64,000 nucleotides of DNA from Rhizobium leguminosarum bv. viciae USDA 2370. GTDB lineage: Bacteria; Pseudomonadota; Alphaproteobacteria; Rhizobiales; Rhizobiaceae. The stretch covers positions 186,001-250,000 of the forward strand of contig NZ_MRDL01000054.1 of NCBI RefSeq assembly GCF_002008365.1. The letters run 5' to 3'. This document shows positions 8,078-17,342 of this stretch, piece by piece. The position numbers were made by a program, and so were the translations under genes. Numbering within the stretch: position 1 is the first letter of the stretch; the number at the start of each line of letters is the position of its first letter. The notes below the pieces were generated by a model. The model searched no databases. It was given only the letters and a program-made list of their open reading frames with translations, and was not told where the DNA came from.

Positions 8078-8371
8078 TCAGCTTTCGAGCGAGGCGCGGT
8101 CGACATGGCCGAGATCTCGGCCGGGCTCGACGATGTCGCGGACCCGCTGCTTCAGCTCCTTCGGCCCGGGAAAGCCGCCGTCGCGCTTGCGCTCCCAGAT
8201 GAGATCGCCATTGACGCGAATCTCGAAATTGCCGCCGGTGGCGGGGATCAGCGCCACTTCACCGAGGCTGTCGGAAAAGGTGTGCAGAAGCTCCTGCGCC
8301 ATCCAGCTGGCGCGCAGCAGCCAGTTGCACTGGGTGCAGTAGAGGATCGTGACGCGGGCTTTTTCGGTCAT
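8078..8371 (-). CDS. SelT/SelW/SelH-family thioredoxin-like protein
   Basis: A 97-residue cytosolic protein with the redox motif CTQC near its start (ILYCTQCNW), where selenoproteins carry Cys-x-x-Sec. A conserved GGxFE region (TGGNFEIRVNG) and the family tail GFPGPKELKQRVRD follow. Bacterial Cys-only members are called Rdx or SelW-like proteins and are thought to act in thiol redox reactions, though no partner is firmly known. The ATG is preceded by AAAGGATATC. It converges with the BA14K gene, and only nine bases separate the two stops. Confidence 0.88.
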   Translation of the reverse strand: MTEKARVTILYCTQCNWLLRASWMAQELLHTFSDSLGEVALIPATGGNFEIRVNGDLIWERKRDGGFPGPKELKQRVRDIVEPGRDLGHVDRASLES

Positions 8372-8433
8372 GGCGATATCCTTTCGTTTGTTGAGATTTA
8401 AGCCCTGTGGCGCGTGCGCGCAATCGCCCTCGC

Positions 8434-8550
8434 TAGAGCATGATGCCGAAAAGTGTGAGCGGTTTTCGGGCGACGCCATGATCCAACTATTTAATTAAGA
8501 ACAGGATTCAGATTTTGAGCCGAACCGGCCTAAAGCCTGAATCCTGTTCT
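8434..8550. repeat. Composite extragenic palindromic repeat
   Basis: Two palindromic units in tandem. The first (8434-8485), beginning TAGAGCATGATGCCGAAAAG, also occurs at 32630-32678 and, reversed, at 43096-43143. The second is a perfect 14-bp inverted repeat, AGAACAGGATTCAG at 8498-8511 and its complement at 8537-8550. It fills the gap between two divergent genes. Confidence 0.75.
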
Positions 8551-8614
8551 GGCGTCTTGCGCGCCGTCCTCCGCCATGGTCTCTTCCCGTGGTCGGCCAT
8601 ACCAGGAAGAGCCT

Positions 8615-9352
8615 ATGCGCGTCGCAGTCATCGAAAATATGCGGAATACCGGCCTCGGCGCGCTTGCCGCAGCCCTCGACGAGGCGGGCGCGGAGATCGA
8701 GTGGTTCCGGGTGTGGCAGGACGGCATCCTGCCGAAAGAGATATCCGGCCATGACGCGCTGGTCGTTCTCGGCGGCGAGCAGAGCGCGCTGGATGACGAA
8801 ACCCATCCCTATCTGCCGGAGCTCGCCCGGCTCACGCGCCGCTTCGGCGATGCCGGCAAGGCCGTGCTCGGCATCTGCCTCGGCAGCCAGATTCTCGCCC
8901 GCGCTTATGGCGCCGACAATCACTTAGGGATCGCCCGCGAATTCGGCTGGCACCGGATCGGCGTCACCGCCGATGGCCGGGCCGATCCGCTGCTGTCGGC
9001 GCTTGGCGGCGAGTTCACCATCTTCGAATGGCATGCCGACACGTTTTCCCTGCCTGAGGGCGCGGTGCGTCTCGCCTCGAGCCCCGTTGCCGAGAACCAG
9101 GCCTTCCGCATCGGTCGCGCCGTCTATGGCACCCAGTTCCATTTCGAGGCCAATTCGGACGTCGTCGAGCAATGGAAGGCCGAATTTCCCGACACGATCG
9201 CGCGTATTGCGCCGGGCTGGCTGGAGAACCATGCCGAACTGGCGGCAAGGCATGGCGGAGCCGCCGATGCCGCGGGCCTTGCTATTGCGCGCGCCTGGGT
9301 CAGCCTGATCGAACCGGAAGAGGTCGAAATGCTGTCGCAGGCCTCGGCGTGA
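8615..9352 (+). CDS. Type 1 glutamine amidotransferase (GMP-synthase-glutaminase-like)
   Basis: A 245-residue class I glutamine amidotransferase domain without a synthetase partner. The nucleophile elbow is VLGICLGSQILA near residue 95, and the histidine of the triad is in YGTQFHFEAN near residue 175 with a Glu two residues on. Free-standing proteins of this group act on small amines or amino acids, and some are annotated as GuaA-like although they cannot make GMP. The true guaA is elsewhere in this window (57.7-59.3 kb). The ATG has AGGAAG before it. The next gene, an acetyltransferase, starts 11 bases after the stop, so the two are probably cotranscribed. Confidence 0.88.
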   Translation: MRVAVIENMRNTGLGALAAALDEAGAEIEWFRVWQDGILPKEISGHDALVVLGGEQSALDDETHPYLPELARLTRRFGDAGKAVLGICLGSQILARAYGADNHLGIAREFGWHRIGVTADGRADPLLSALGGEFTIFEWHADTFSLPEGAVRLASSPVAENQAFRIGRAVYGTQFHFEANSDVVEQWKAEFPDTIARIAPGWLENHAELAARHGGAADAAGLAIARAWVSLIEPEEVEMLSQASA

Positions 9353-9363
9353 GGGGTGATGCG

Positions 9364-9912
9364 ATGGCGGCCAGCGAACGCGAAAGGATGGCGGCAGGCG
9401 AATGGTATTGCTGCCTCGATGACGAGCTCGATCTCTTGCGCCGGCAGGCGCGCATGGCCGTCCATGCGCACAACACGCTGCCGCCGGATGAGCGCGGCGC
9501 GATGGCTCCGGCCCTGAGGGCACTCTTTGCGCAGGCAGCACTCAATGTCTTCATCGAAGCACCGTTTCACTGCTCCTACGGCATCAACATCACTCTCGGC
9601 GAACGCGTCTATTTCAATGCCGGCTGCACCATTCTTGATTCCGGCCGGGTGACGATCGGTGATCGCAGCATGTTCGGCCCCGGGGTGCAGATCTATTGCG
9701 CCGAGCATCACAAGGAGCCGGCACTTCGCAGCACGGGCATCGAGATCGCCCGGCCGGTCACCATCGGCAGCGACGTCTGGATCGGTGGCAGCGCCATCAT
9801 CCTCGGCGGCATCACCATCGGCGACGGCGCGATTGTCGGTGGCGGTGCGGTGGTCACCAGGGATGTGCCGGCCGGCGCAACCGTTGTCGGCAATCCGGCC
9901 CGCATCCGCTAA
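9364..9912 (+). CDS. Maltose/galactoside O-acetyltransferase family (Maa-like)
   Basis: Cytosolic acetyl-CoA-dependent sugar O-acetyltransferase of 182 residues. An N-terminal Mac domain (RERMAAGEWYCCLDDELDLL, about residues 5-60) precedes a left-handed beta-helix of hexapeptide repeats. Clear turns include VTIGDRSMFGPGVQIY, PVTIGSDVWIGG and ITIGDGAIVGGGAVVT. The active-site histidine is probably in CAEHHKEP. It follows the amidotransferase gene by 11 bases. The acceptor sugar cannot be deduced, and NodL proteins share this fold, but no nodulation genes are nearby. Confidence 0.9.
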   Translation: MAASERERMAAGEWYCCLDDELDLLRRQARMAVHAHNTLPPDERGAMAPALRALFAQAALNVFIEAPFHCSYGINITLGERVYFNAGCTILDSGRVTIGDRSMFGPGVQIYCAEHHKEPALRSTGIEIARPVTIGSDVWIGGSAIILGGITIGDGAIVGGGAVVTRDVPAGATVVGNPARIR

Positions 9913-9998
9913 CGCCGGCTCCTATCCCGTGATGGCCCCTCGCCATCTCGACAGCGGCGATCATTCCGCTAGATCAGAGGGAAAAAGGGGAGGGAAGC

Positions 9999-10451
9999 AT
10001 GAGCGAACTGAATTTGCCGATGGAGGGCGGCTGCCGTTGCGGCCGGGTGCGATTGAAGATCAGCGCCCCGCCGCTACTGACCATGGCCTGCCATTGCACG
10101 GGGTGCCAGAAGATGACATCAAGCGCCTATTCGCTGAGTGCGGCCATCCCAAGCGAAGGCTTCGAGGTGACGCAAGGGGAGCCGGTGATCGGCGGCCTGC
10201 ATGGCGTCACGAAGCATTATTTCTGCCCGCATTGCATGAGCTGGATGTTCACCCGGCCGGAAGGCATGGACTGGTTCGTCAATCTGCGCGCGACCATGCT
10301 CGACGATCCGAGCTGGTTCACGCCCTTCATCGAAACCTGGACAAGCGAGAAGCTGTCCTTCGCCGAGACCGGGGCGGTGTACAGCTACGCGGCGCTGCCT
10401 GAAATGGACGCCTATGAGGGGCTGGTGAAGGAATATATGGGCAGGGGATGA
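9999..10451 (+). CDS. GFA/CENP-V family zinc protein
   Basis: A 150-residue protein of the glutathione-dependent formaldehyde-activating (GFA) fold. The zinc-binding cysteines are visible as GGCRCGRVR, then ACHCTGCQK, then YFCPHCMSW, the standard CxC - CxxC - CxxC order. Many relatives do not act on formaldehyde, so the substrate is open. It starts after a GGGAGGGAAGC ribosome site and ends three bases before the convergent ccdB stop. Confidence 0.88.
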   Translation: MSELNLPMEGGCRCGRVRLKISAPPLLTMACHCTGCQKMTSSAYSLSAAIPSEGFEVTQGEPVIGGLHGVTKHYFCPHCMSWMFTRPEGMDWFVNLRATMLDDPSWFTPFIETWTSEKLSFAETGAVYSYAALPEMDAYEGLVKEYMGRG

Positions 10452-10454
10452 GGC

Positions 10455-10754
10455 TCAGAAACCCTGGAAGAGAAAATCGACGGCGGCGATAATTCGATCA
10501 CTGTCGGCGGTAAGATCCGCCACCACGCCTCCAATCTCCTTTACGGAAATTGCGCCGGTGAATTGGGTAGCCATCACATAGGGCAGGTCATTGATCACGA
10601 ATTGTGGATTGAGCTGACGCATGATTTTGGGAAGAGCTTCCAATGGAAGCATCGGCGCCATGGTCCGCGTTGTCAGCTCACCAAGCAAGTCGGACTGCAG
10701 ATCGAGGGCAAGCGCGTTGGTATGCATAAGATTGTAAACATGAAACCGAGCCAT
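10455..10754 (-). CDS. ccdB: CcdB-family toxin
   Basis: A 99-residue toxin of the CcdB/MazF-like fold. Relatives poison DNA gyrase, trapping it on cleaved DNA. It opens ARFHVYNLMHTNALALDLQS, holds the family core VINDLPYVMATQFT near the middle, and ends DRIIAAVDFLFQGF. A tail of this kind is where plasmid-F CcdB contacts GyrA. The ATG shares one base with the TGA of the antitoxin gene (TGATG), the usual coupling of such pairs. On a chromosome it may act in stress response or simply persist as a selfish pair. Confidence 0.9.
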   Translation of the reverse strand: MARFHVYNLMHTNALALDLQSDLLGELTTRTMAPMLPLEALPKIMRQLNPQFVINDLPYVMATQFTGAISVKEIGGVVADLTADSDRIIAAVDFLFQGF

Positions 10755-10984
10755 CAGAACTGTCGATATTTCTGAAACGGCAGACCGTGCTTTTCGACAT
10801 AGGCATTGGAAGTGGCAATAGCCTCGGCGTTCTCGATACGCCAAAGCCGCTCGCGCTCCGCCTTTATGGCCTGTGCGATACCATCTTCCGCCGCCCGGGA
10901 TATGTTGATCTTGAGCTCGCGCGCCTGGGAAACGAGACCTTCATCAAGAGACAGGTTCGCTGCTTTTCTTGGTCGCTGAGCCAT
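10754..10984 (-). CDS. ccdA: CcdA-family antitoxin
   Basis: A 76-residue antitoxin and autorepressor. The N-terminal half is a ribbon-helix-helix-like DNA-binding segment (RKAANLSLDEGLVSQA, followed by the helix RELKINISRAAEDG). The C-terminal half is the toxin-binding tail ending KHGLPFQKYRQF. It is encoded first and overlaps ccdB by one base. Its ATG has GAGGAG seven bases upstream. A perfect inverted repeat 14 bases upstream of the start is the likely operator for the CcdA-CcdB complex. Confidence 0.9.
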   Translation of the reverse strand: MAQRPRKAANLSLDEGLVSQARELKINISRAAEDGIAQAIKAERERLWRIENAEAIATSNAYVEKHGLPFQKYRQF

Positions 10985-10997
10985 AACGATCTCCTCA

Positions 10998-11028
10998 ATT
11001 TTATGCGCAGATTGTATGCGCATAAAAT
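10998..11028. promoter_or_regulatory. Candidate ccdAB operator (12-bp perfect inverted repeat)
   Basis: ATTTTATGCGCA at 10998-11009 and its exact complement TGCGCATAAAAT at 11017-11028 flank a 7-base spacer. The repeat sits just upstream of the ccdA start and just inside the 58-bp gap to the lepA stop. This position and symmetry suit autorepression by the antitoxin complex. Confidence 0.65.
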
Positions 11029-11042
11029 ACCGTTGAGAAGCG

Positions 11043-12875
<1,833 letters not shown>

Positions 12876-12951
12876 ATAGCAGCGCCGCCCCCTGCCGCAA
12901 AGCGGTAATTATCCCGCTGTTTACGCTATTTCGTCCTGTATCGGGCGCCTA

Positions 12952-13650
12952 TCAGACCGGCCACGTCTCCAGCCGCCAGGCCGAATCCCAGAACATCCAC
13001 TCATATTGCGAGGCGCGCACGAAGACATCGGTCATTTGCGACCGTTCCACCGGCGATGCGGCGCGGGCGGCAATGTCGGTGAGCGCGATCACCTCGCGGG
13101 CACCGGCGGCAAATTGCGGATCGCCATAGGTGTTGATCCAGGCCTGGAAGGCATTGCCTTCGATAACAGGCCGGTTCTTGATCGCTTCGCCGACGTGCCA
13201 GTAGATCCAGAAGCAGGGAAGGATGGAGGACAGCGCCACCGCGTAGGAGCTGTGATAGGCGGTGGCAAGCAGGAAGTTCGTATAGGCAAAGCCGGCCGGC
13301 GAGGGCTCGGCTGATGTGACGTCCGCAGACGTGATGCCGAACTGGGTGAGGAAGCCGGCATGCAGGCCTTGCTCGACGGTGATCGCCTTCTGCGCGGAAC
13401 CGAGAAAGCGCAGGACCTGCGCATTGTCGGGCGCCTTGGCCGCGACGATCGCCAGGCATCGCGCGTAATGCTTGAGGTAGAGCGCATCCTGCAGGATGTA
13501 GTGCCGGAAGACCTCCGGCGGCAGCGTGCCGTCCGAAAGGCGCTGCAGCAGTGGCAAAGCCTCGATTTCAGCCATGATCGGCGCGATCCTGTCCCAGGCG
13601 GCAGCCGTGAAGCTTTCCGTCGTTTCCGTGCTCTGCATGCTGCCGTCCAT
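12952..13650 (-). CDS. tenA: TenA-family aminopyrimidine aminohydrolase (thiaminase II)
   Basis: A 232-residue cytosolic helical-bundle enzyme that hydrolyses thiamin breakdown products such as aminomethyl-pyrimidine to salvage HMP for thiamin synthesis. The catalytic cysteine is in SSILPCFWIYWHVG near residue 145, and the C-terminal glutamate of the active site is in QYEWMFWDSAW. The conserved ILQDALYLKHYAR is near residue 52. The ATG at 13650 has GGAGAG eight bases upstream, with a GTG one codon earlier. It is divergent from an XRE-cupin regulator across a 139-bp gap. I saw no TPP riboswitch in that gap. Confidence 0.92.
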   Translation of the reverse strand: MDGSMQSTETTESFTAAAWDRIAPIMAEIEALPLLQRLSDGTLPPEVFRHYILQDALYLKHYARCLAIVAAKAPDNAQVLRFLGSAQKAITVEQGLHAGFLTQFGITSADVTSAEPSPAGFAYTNFLLATAYHSSYAVALSSILPCFWIYWHVGEAIKNRPVIEGNAFQAWINTYGDPQFAAGAREVIALTDIAARAASPVERSQMTDVFVRASQYEWMFWDSAWRLETWPV

Positions 13651-13735
13651 CACTCTCTCCTCGGATTACGCCGCCATATATGGACGGCGCAGCGGCGAAA
13701 GCAAGCCGCGTTTTGGCCGCTTTTCGTAGACACTT

Positions 13736-13776
13736 GATTCCATCATCAGATAATGTATTTCTCTTATAGTGGAATC
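13736..13776. promoter_or_regulatory. Inverted repeat in tenA/XRE intergenic region
   Basis: GATTCCA at 13736-13742 and TGGAATC at 13770-13776 form a perfect 7-bp inverted repeat 26 bases apart. They flank an AT-rich stretch holding a -10-like TATAGT. The right arm ends 13 bases before the regulator's ATG. It is a plausible site for the adjacent XRE protein, though the arms are short and unproven. Confidence 0.35.
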
Positions 13777-13789
13777 ACGGGACTGAAAA

Positions 13790-14356
13790 ATGGAACCGGA
13801 ACTGGAACAGGCGATCGGCATCCGCATCCGCATGCTACGGCAGGAAAAGGCTCTGACGCTCGATGATCTTGCTGCGGCCTCCGGCGTCAGCCGGGCGATG
13901 ATCTCGCGCATCGAGCGGGCGGAGGCGAGCCCGACCGCCTCGCTGCTGGCAAGGATCTGCGCCGCGCTCGGCCTGTCGCTGTCGGCCTTCTTTGCGGAAG
14001 AGGGGCAGGCTTCGCCGCTCGCCCGGAGGCAGGAGCAACAGGTCTGGCGCGATCCGGAGACCGGTTATATCAGACGGTTTGTTTCACCCCCGGGCACGGC
14101 TTCCGATGTCGATATCGTCGAGGTTGAATTCCCGGCCGGCGCCCGCGTCAGCTTCCCCCCGCATGCGAGCGCCCATGGCATGACGCAGCATATCTGGCTG
14201 TTCGACGGCGAACTGGAGATGACGGCGGCTGAGATGGTCTACCGGCTGCGGCCGGGCGATTGCCTCTTCATGCCGGTCGGCGAGGGCCACGTCTTCCACA
14301 ATCCCGGCAACACGCCGGCGCGCTATTGCGTCGTGCTCGATCGCGGCGGCCGATAA
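13790..14356 (+). CDS. XRE-family regulator with C-terminal cupin sensor
   Basis: A 188-residue two-domain regulator. The helix-turn-helix is residues 10-65 (RIRMLRQEKALTLDDLAAAS, then GVSRAMISRIERAEASPT). The cupin_2 domain is about 110-185, with the metal-binding style segments HGMTQHIWLFDGELEM and GEGHVFHNPGNTPARYCVV. Such proteins repress or activate neighbouring metabolic genes in answer to a small ligand held in the cupin. The divergent tenA and the GNAT gene 24 bases downstream on the same strand are candidate targets. Confidence 0.9.
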   Translation: MEPELEQAIGIRIRMLRQEKALTLDDLAAASGVSRAMISRIERAEASPTASLLARICAALGLSLSAFFAEEGQASPLARRQEQQVWRDPETGYIRRFVSPPGTASDVDIVEVEFPAGARVSFPPHASAHGMTQHIWLFDGELEMTAAEMVYRLRPGDCLFMPVGEGHVFHNPGNTPARYCVVLDRGGR

Positions 14357-14380
14357 CAGTATTCAATTCAGGAGAACAGC

Positions 14381-14899
14381 ATGCCTGCTATTCGCACCCT
14401 TTCCGCCGAGGAGGCCCGCGCCGCCATTCCGGCCCTTTCGCAAGTGCTTGTCGATTGCGTCGCGGGCGGCGCCTCCGTCGGCTTCATGCAGCCCTATGGG
14501 CCCGAAGATGCCGAGCCCTATTGGCGTGATGTCGCCGATGCCGTTGCCACCGGCGGCAATCTGCTGCTGGTTGCCGAACTCGACGGCAGGATCGTCGGCA
14601 CGGTGCAGGTGGGTGCCGCGCAGATGCCGAACCAGCCGCATCGCGGCGACCTGAAGAAGCTGCTGGTGCATCGCTCCGCCCGCGGTAAGGGGTTTGCCCG
14701 GCTGCTGATGGATGCCGCTGAGCGTGAGGCGGCAAGCCGCGGCAAGACCCTGCTCGTGCTCGACACGGCAACCGGCAGCGATGCCGAGGCGATCTATCCG
14801 CGCCTGGGCTGGCAGCGTGTCGGTGTCATCCCCGATTACGCGCTGTGGCCGGAAGGCGGCTTCTGCGCCACCACCCTGTTCTACAAGCGGCTTACCTGA
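14381..14899 (+). CDS. GNAT-family N-acetyltransferase
   Basis: A 172-residue acetyl-CoA-dependent transferase. The acetyl-CoA pyrophosphate loop is in HRSARGKGFARLLMDAAE near residue 100, followed by the typical LVLDTATGSDAEAIYPRLGW segment. The ATG is preceded by AGGAGAAC. It starts 24 bases after the XRE-cupin gene, which probably controls it. The tail GGFCATTLFYKRL resembles acetyltransferases acting on small amines or antibiotics, but the acceptor is not evident. Confidence 0.88.
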   Translation: MPAIRTLSAEEARAAIPALSQVLVDCVAGGASVGFMQPYGPEDAEPYWRDVADAVATGGNLLLVAELDGRIVGTVQVGAAQMPNQPHRGDLKKLLVHRSARGKGFARLLMDAAEREAASRGKTLLVLDTATGSDAEAIYPRLGWQRVGVIPDYALWPEGGFCATTLFYKRLT

Positions 14900-14914
14900 T
14901 TGCGCCGGCCCCGC

Positions 14915-15526
14915 TCATGCCGGCCTGGCGAAGACCGGAAGCGCGCCGCCAAGCGTCGTGCCCGCCGTCCATTGCGCCGCATTCCAGCCGAACTGTCGCG
15001 CCGCTTCGATGTTTTCGGCCATATCGTCGATGAAGGCGATGTCGCCGGGCAGCACGCCGGCCCGCTCGGTCGCCAGCCGGAAGAAATCGGGAGAAGGCTT
15101 GCTGTGCCCGAGTGCTGCGGAATAGATGATGTCGTCGAAATGTGCGTCAAGGCCGATCTGCTCCATCAGATAGCGTGCCCGCCTATGCTCCTGGTTGGTC
15201 GCCAGCAAGAGAGTGATGCCGCTTTGCCTGAGAGCGGCGAGTTCTTCGAGCAGATTGCGGTCGAGGCGGGAATCGTTTTCGAACCAGTAGTCGATCAGTG
15301 TTTCGGCGCTGAGGTGGGGCGCAATCTTTGCCAGAACGCCGGCGAGCCTCGGCTCCAGCGCCTCGCGGCCGATGATGATATCGCGCCAGTGGCTCTGGAA
15401 GAATTCCTGCTGCAGCAGGTCGACACGCAGGCCGAGGTCGCGTTCCAGATAGGTGAAGTGAGGCAGGCCGTCGGCGGGGCGACCATGAATGAGTACGCCG
15501 TCGACATCGACCATCAGCACTTTCAT
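14915..15526 (-). CDS. HAD-superfamily hydrolase (phosphatase-like)
   Basis: A 203-residue haloacid-dehalogenase-like enzyme. Motif I is VDVDGVLIHG at residue 7, with the nucleophile aspartate and the general acid two residues on. Motif II is LLLATNQEHR, where Thr replaces the more usual Ser. The lysine of motif III is in GHSKPSPDFFR, and motif IV is IAFIDDMAENI. The cap is of the small helical C1 type. The substrate is probably a phosphorylated metabolite. It converges on the GNAT gene, and its start is divergent from the acetylpolyamine amidohydrolase gene. Confidence 0.9.
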   Translation of the reverse strand: MKVLMVDVDGVLIHGRPADGLPHFTYLERDLGLRVDLLQQEFFQSHWRDIIIGREALEPRLAGVLAKIAPHLSAETLIDYWFENDSRLDRNLLEELAALRQSGITLLLATNQEHRRARYLMEQIGLDAHFDDIIYSAALGHSKPSPDFFRLATERAGVLPGDIAFIDDMAENIEAARQFGWNAAQWTAGTTLGGALPVFARPA

Positions 15527-15659
15527 GCGGAATATTTCCTCGTTCTCAAAACACCGGCGAAGGTGGCGTCATCCGCCTGGACGTTCAAGACGGCGCGCCA
15601 CTTTTTTGTCGCGGCCGAGCCGTGTAAATCTCCATCGTCAATCAAGGGCAGGATCTGAA

Positions 15660-16685
15660 ATGCGCGTCATCTATTCCGAAGACCACAAGCTGCGCGATGC
15701 CAGGACCGAGCTGCACGCCGGCCAACTGGTGACGCCCTTCGAGGCGCCGTTTCGCGCCGAATGGATCCTGGCGGCGGTCAAGGAGGCGGGCTTTACCGAC
15801 GTGGTGGCGCCCGATGCGCATGGATTGGAAACGGCGCTAGAGGTGCACGATCCCGCCTATCTGGATTTTCTTGCCACCGTCTGGGACCGCTGGGTGGCGG
15901 CCGGTTTCACCGGCGAGGCGATCGCCAATTCCTTCGCCGTTCGCCGCACCAGCCAGCGTGTACCCGACAATATCGTCGGCGCGATCGGCCATTACGCCAA
16001 TGCCGCCGATACCTCGATCACCAAGGGCTCCTACGAGGCGGCGATCGCCTCCATGCGCTGCGCGATCACGGGCGCCGATTGGCTGAATGCCGGCAATCGT
16101 TTCGCCTTCGCGCTCTGCCGCCCGCCCGGCCACCATGCCGGCATCGATCTCTTCGGCGGTTATTGCTTCATCAACAATTCGGGCGTCGCCGCGCAGCGGC
16201 TGCTCGACCATGGTGCGAGGAAAGTCGCGGTGCTGGATGTCGATTTCCACCATGGCAACGGCACGCAGGATCTCTTCTATCACAGAGGCGATGTCTTCAC
16301 CGCCTCGTTGCATGGCGATCCCATGCATGCCTTTCCCTATTTCCTCGGCCATGCCGACGAGGAAGGCGAGGGAGAGTGCGAAGGTAGCAACCGCAACTAT
16401 CCGATGCTCCCGGGCACGCCTTGGGATGTCTGGTCTTCGGCCCTTGCCGATGCGCTCACCCGCATCAAGACCTTCGGCGCCGAGGCGATCGTCGTGGCAC
16501 TCGGTGTCGATACCTTCGAGCGCGATCCGATCTCCTTCTTCAGCCTCACCTCCGATGATTTCATCCGCATGGGCGCGATGATATCAGCCGCCGGCCTGCC
16601 GGTGCTCGCCTGTATGGAGGGTGGCTACGGCGTGCCGGAAATCGGCCTCAACGTCGCCAATGTCCTCAAGGGCCTGGAAGCCTGA
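15660..16685 (+). CDS. aphA: Acetylpolyamine amidohydrolase (class II HDAC-like)
   Basis: A 341-residue zinc hydrolase that removes acetyl groups from acetylated polyamines. The length and sequence track closely with the Mycoplana ramosa enzyme as I remember it. The active-site histidines are in RPPGHHAGIDLFGGYCFINN (near residue 158). The zinc ligands are in VLDVDFHHGNGT (Asp and His near 195-197) and in ALGVDTFERD (Asp near 284). The catalytic tyrosine is in EGGYGVPEIG near 323. The ATG overlaps the TGAAATG context after a weak AGGATC. recX follows nine bases after the stop. Confidence 0.92.
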   Translation: MRVIYSEDHKLRDARTELHAGQLVTPFEAPFRAEWILAAVKEAGFTDVVAPDAHGLETALEVHDPAYLDFLATVWDRWVAAGFTGEAIANSFAVRRTSQRVPDNIVGAIGHYANAADTSITKGSYEAAIASMRCAITGADWLNAGNRFAFALCRPPGHHAGIDLFGGYCFINNSGVAAQRLLDHGARKVAVLDVDFHHGNGTQDLFYHRGDVFTASLHGDPMHAFPYFLGHADEEGEGECEGSNRNYPMLPGTPWDVWSSALADALTRIKTFGAEAIVVALGVDTFERDPISFFSLTSDDFIRMGAMISAAGLPVLACMEGGYGVPEIGLNVANVLKGLEA

Positions 16686-16694
16686 TCCCTGCCG

Positions 16695-17270
16695 ATGACC
16701 GACGAGACAGTTTCATCCGATATCCCGACATCCCGCATGCTGAGCTGGGCGCGCAACTCCACCGTCTATCGCCTCGAGCGGCGGATGATGACGGAAAAGC
16801 AGCTCTTTGACGCCATTGCCCGCAAGGCGAAGGAGAAATTCGAGGATATCAGCGCGGCGCAACTCAAGGCCGTTGCCGATTTCGCCGTCAAATTTGCCTA
16901 TGACAATAAGGTGCTCGACGATAGCGCCTATGCGGAGATCAGCACGCGCTCGGCCGTGCGCGGCGGTAAATCGAAGCGCGCGATCGCCCAGAAGCTTGCT
17001 GCCAAGGGCGTCTCCAGCGACAAGGTCGAAGTGGCACTTGAGGAGGCTGACGATCTCTATGCCGCAGCGATTTTTGCCCGCAAACGCGCCTTCGGCCCCT
17101 TCCGCCGGGTCGAGCTCGACGAAAAGCGAAAGGCGAAAGAGCTTTCGGCTTTCGCCCGCAACGGCTTCAGCTTCGACATCGGCAGGAAGGTCTTCGACAT
17201 GAGCTTTGAAGACGCCGAAGAGGTCATCCTTGCTGGCCGATCTTTGGCGCCTCAGCATCAGCGCTCTTGA
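16695..17270 (+). CDS. recX: RecX-family regulator of RecA
   Basis: A 191-residue helical-repeat protein that binds RecA filaments and limits their growth. Family features are the repeated three-helix modules, seen as DDSAYAEISTRSAVRGGKSK (the conserved RxxRGxS-type stretch) and IAQKLAAKGVSSDKVEVALE, then RKRAFGPFRR. It is not next to recA. Instead it sits nine bases behind the acetylpolyamine amidohydrolase gene. I found no GTTC-N7-GTTC box in front of it. Rhizobial recX genes commonly stand apart from recA. Confidence 0.82.
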   Translation: MTDETVSSDIPTSRMLSWARNSTVYRLERRMMTEKQLFDAIARKAKEKFEDISAAQLKAVADFAVKFAYDNKVLDDSAYAEISTRSAVRGGKSKRAIAQKLAAKGVSSDKVEVALEEADDLYAAAIFARKRAFGPFRRVELDEKRKAKELSAFARNGFSFDIGRKVFDMSFEDAEEVILAGRSLAPQHQRS

Positions 17271-17342
17271 TCCCGGCATGAAAAGTTTGAATTTGGTTCT
17301 CACCCGTCTTCGGCCTAGAACCGCGCCAGGATCGGGGGCCAC

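Noticed and set aside
13650..13790. TPP riboswitch before tenA
   Set aside because: None of the conserved THI-box segments (such as CUGAGA) is present in the gap.
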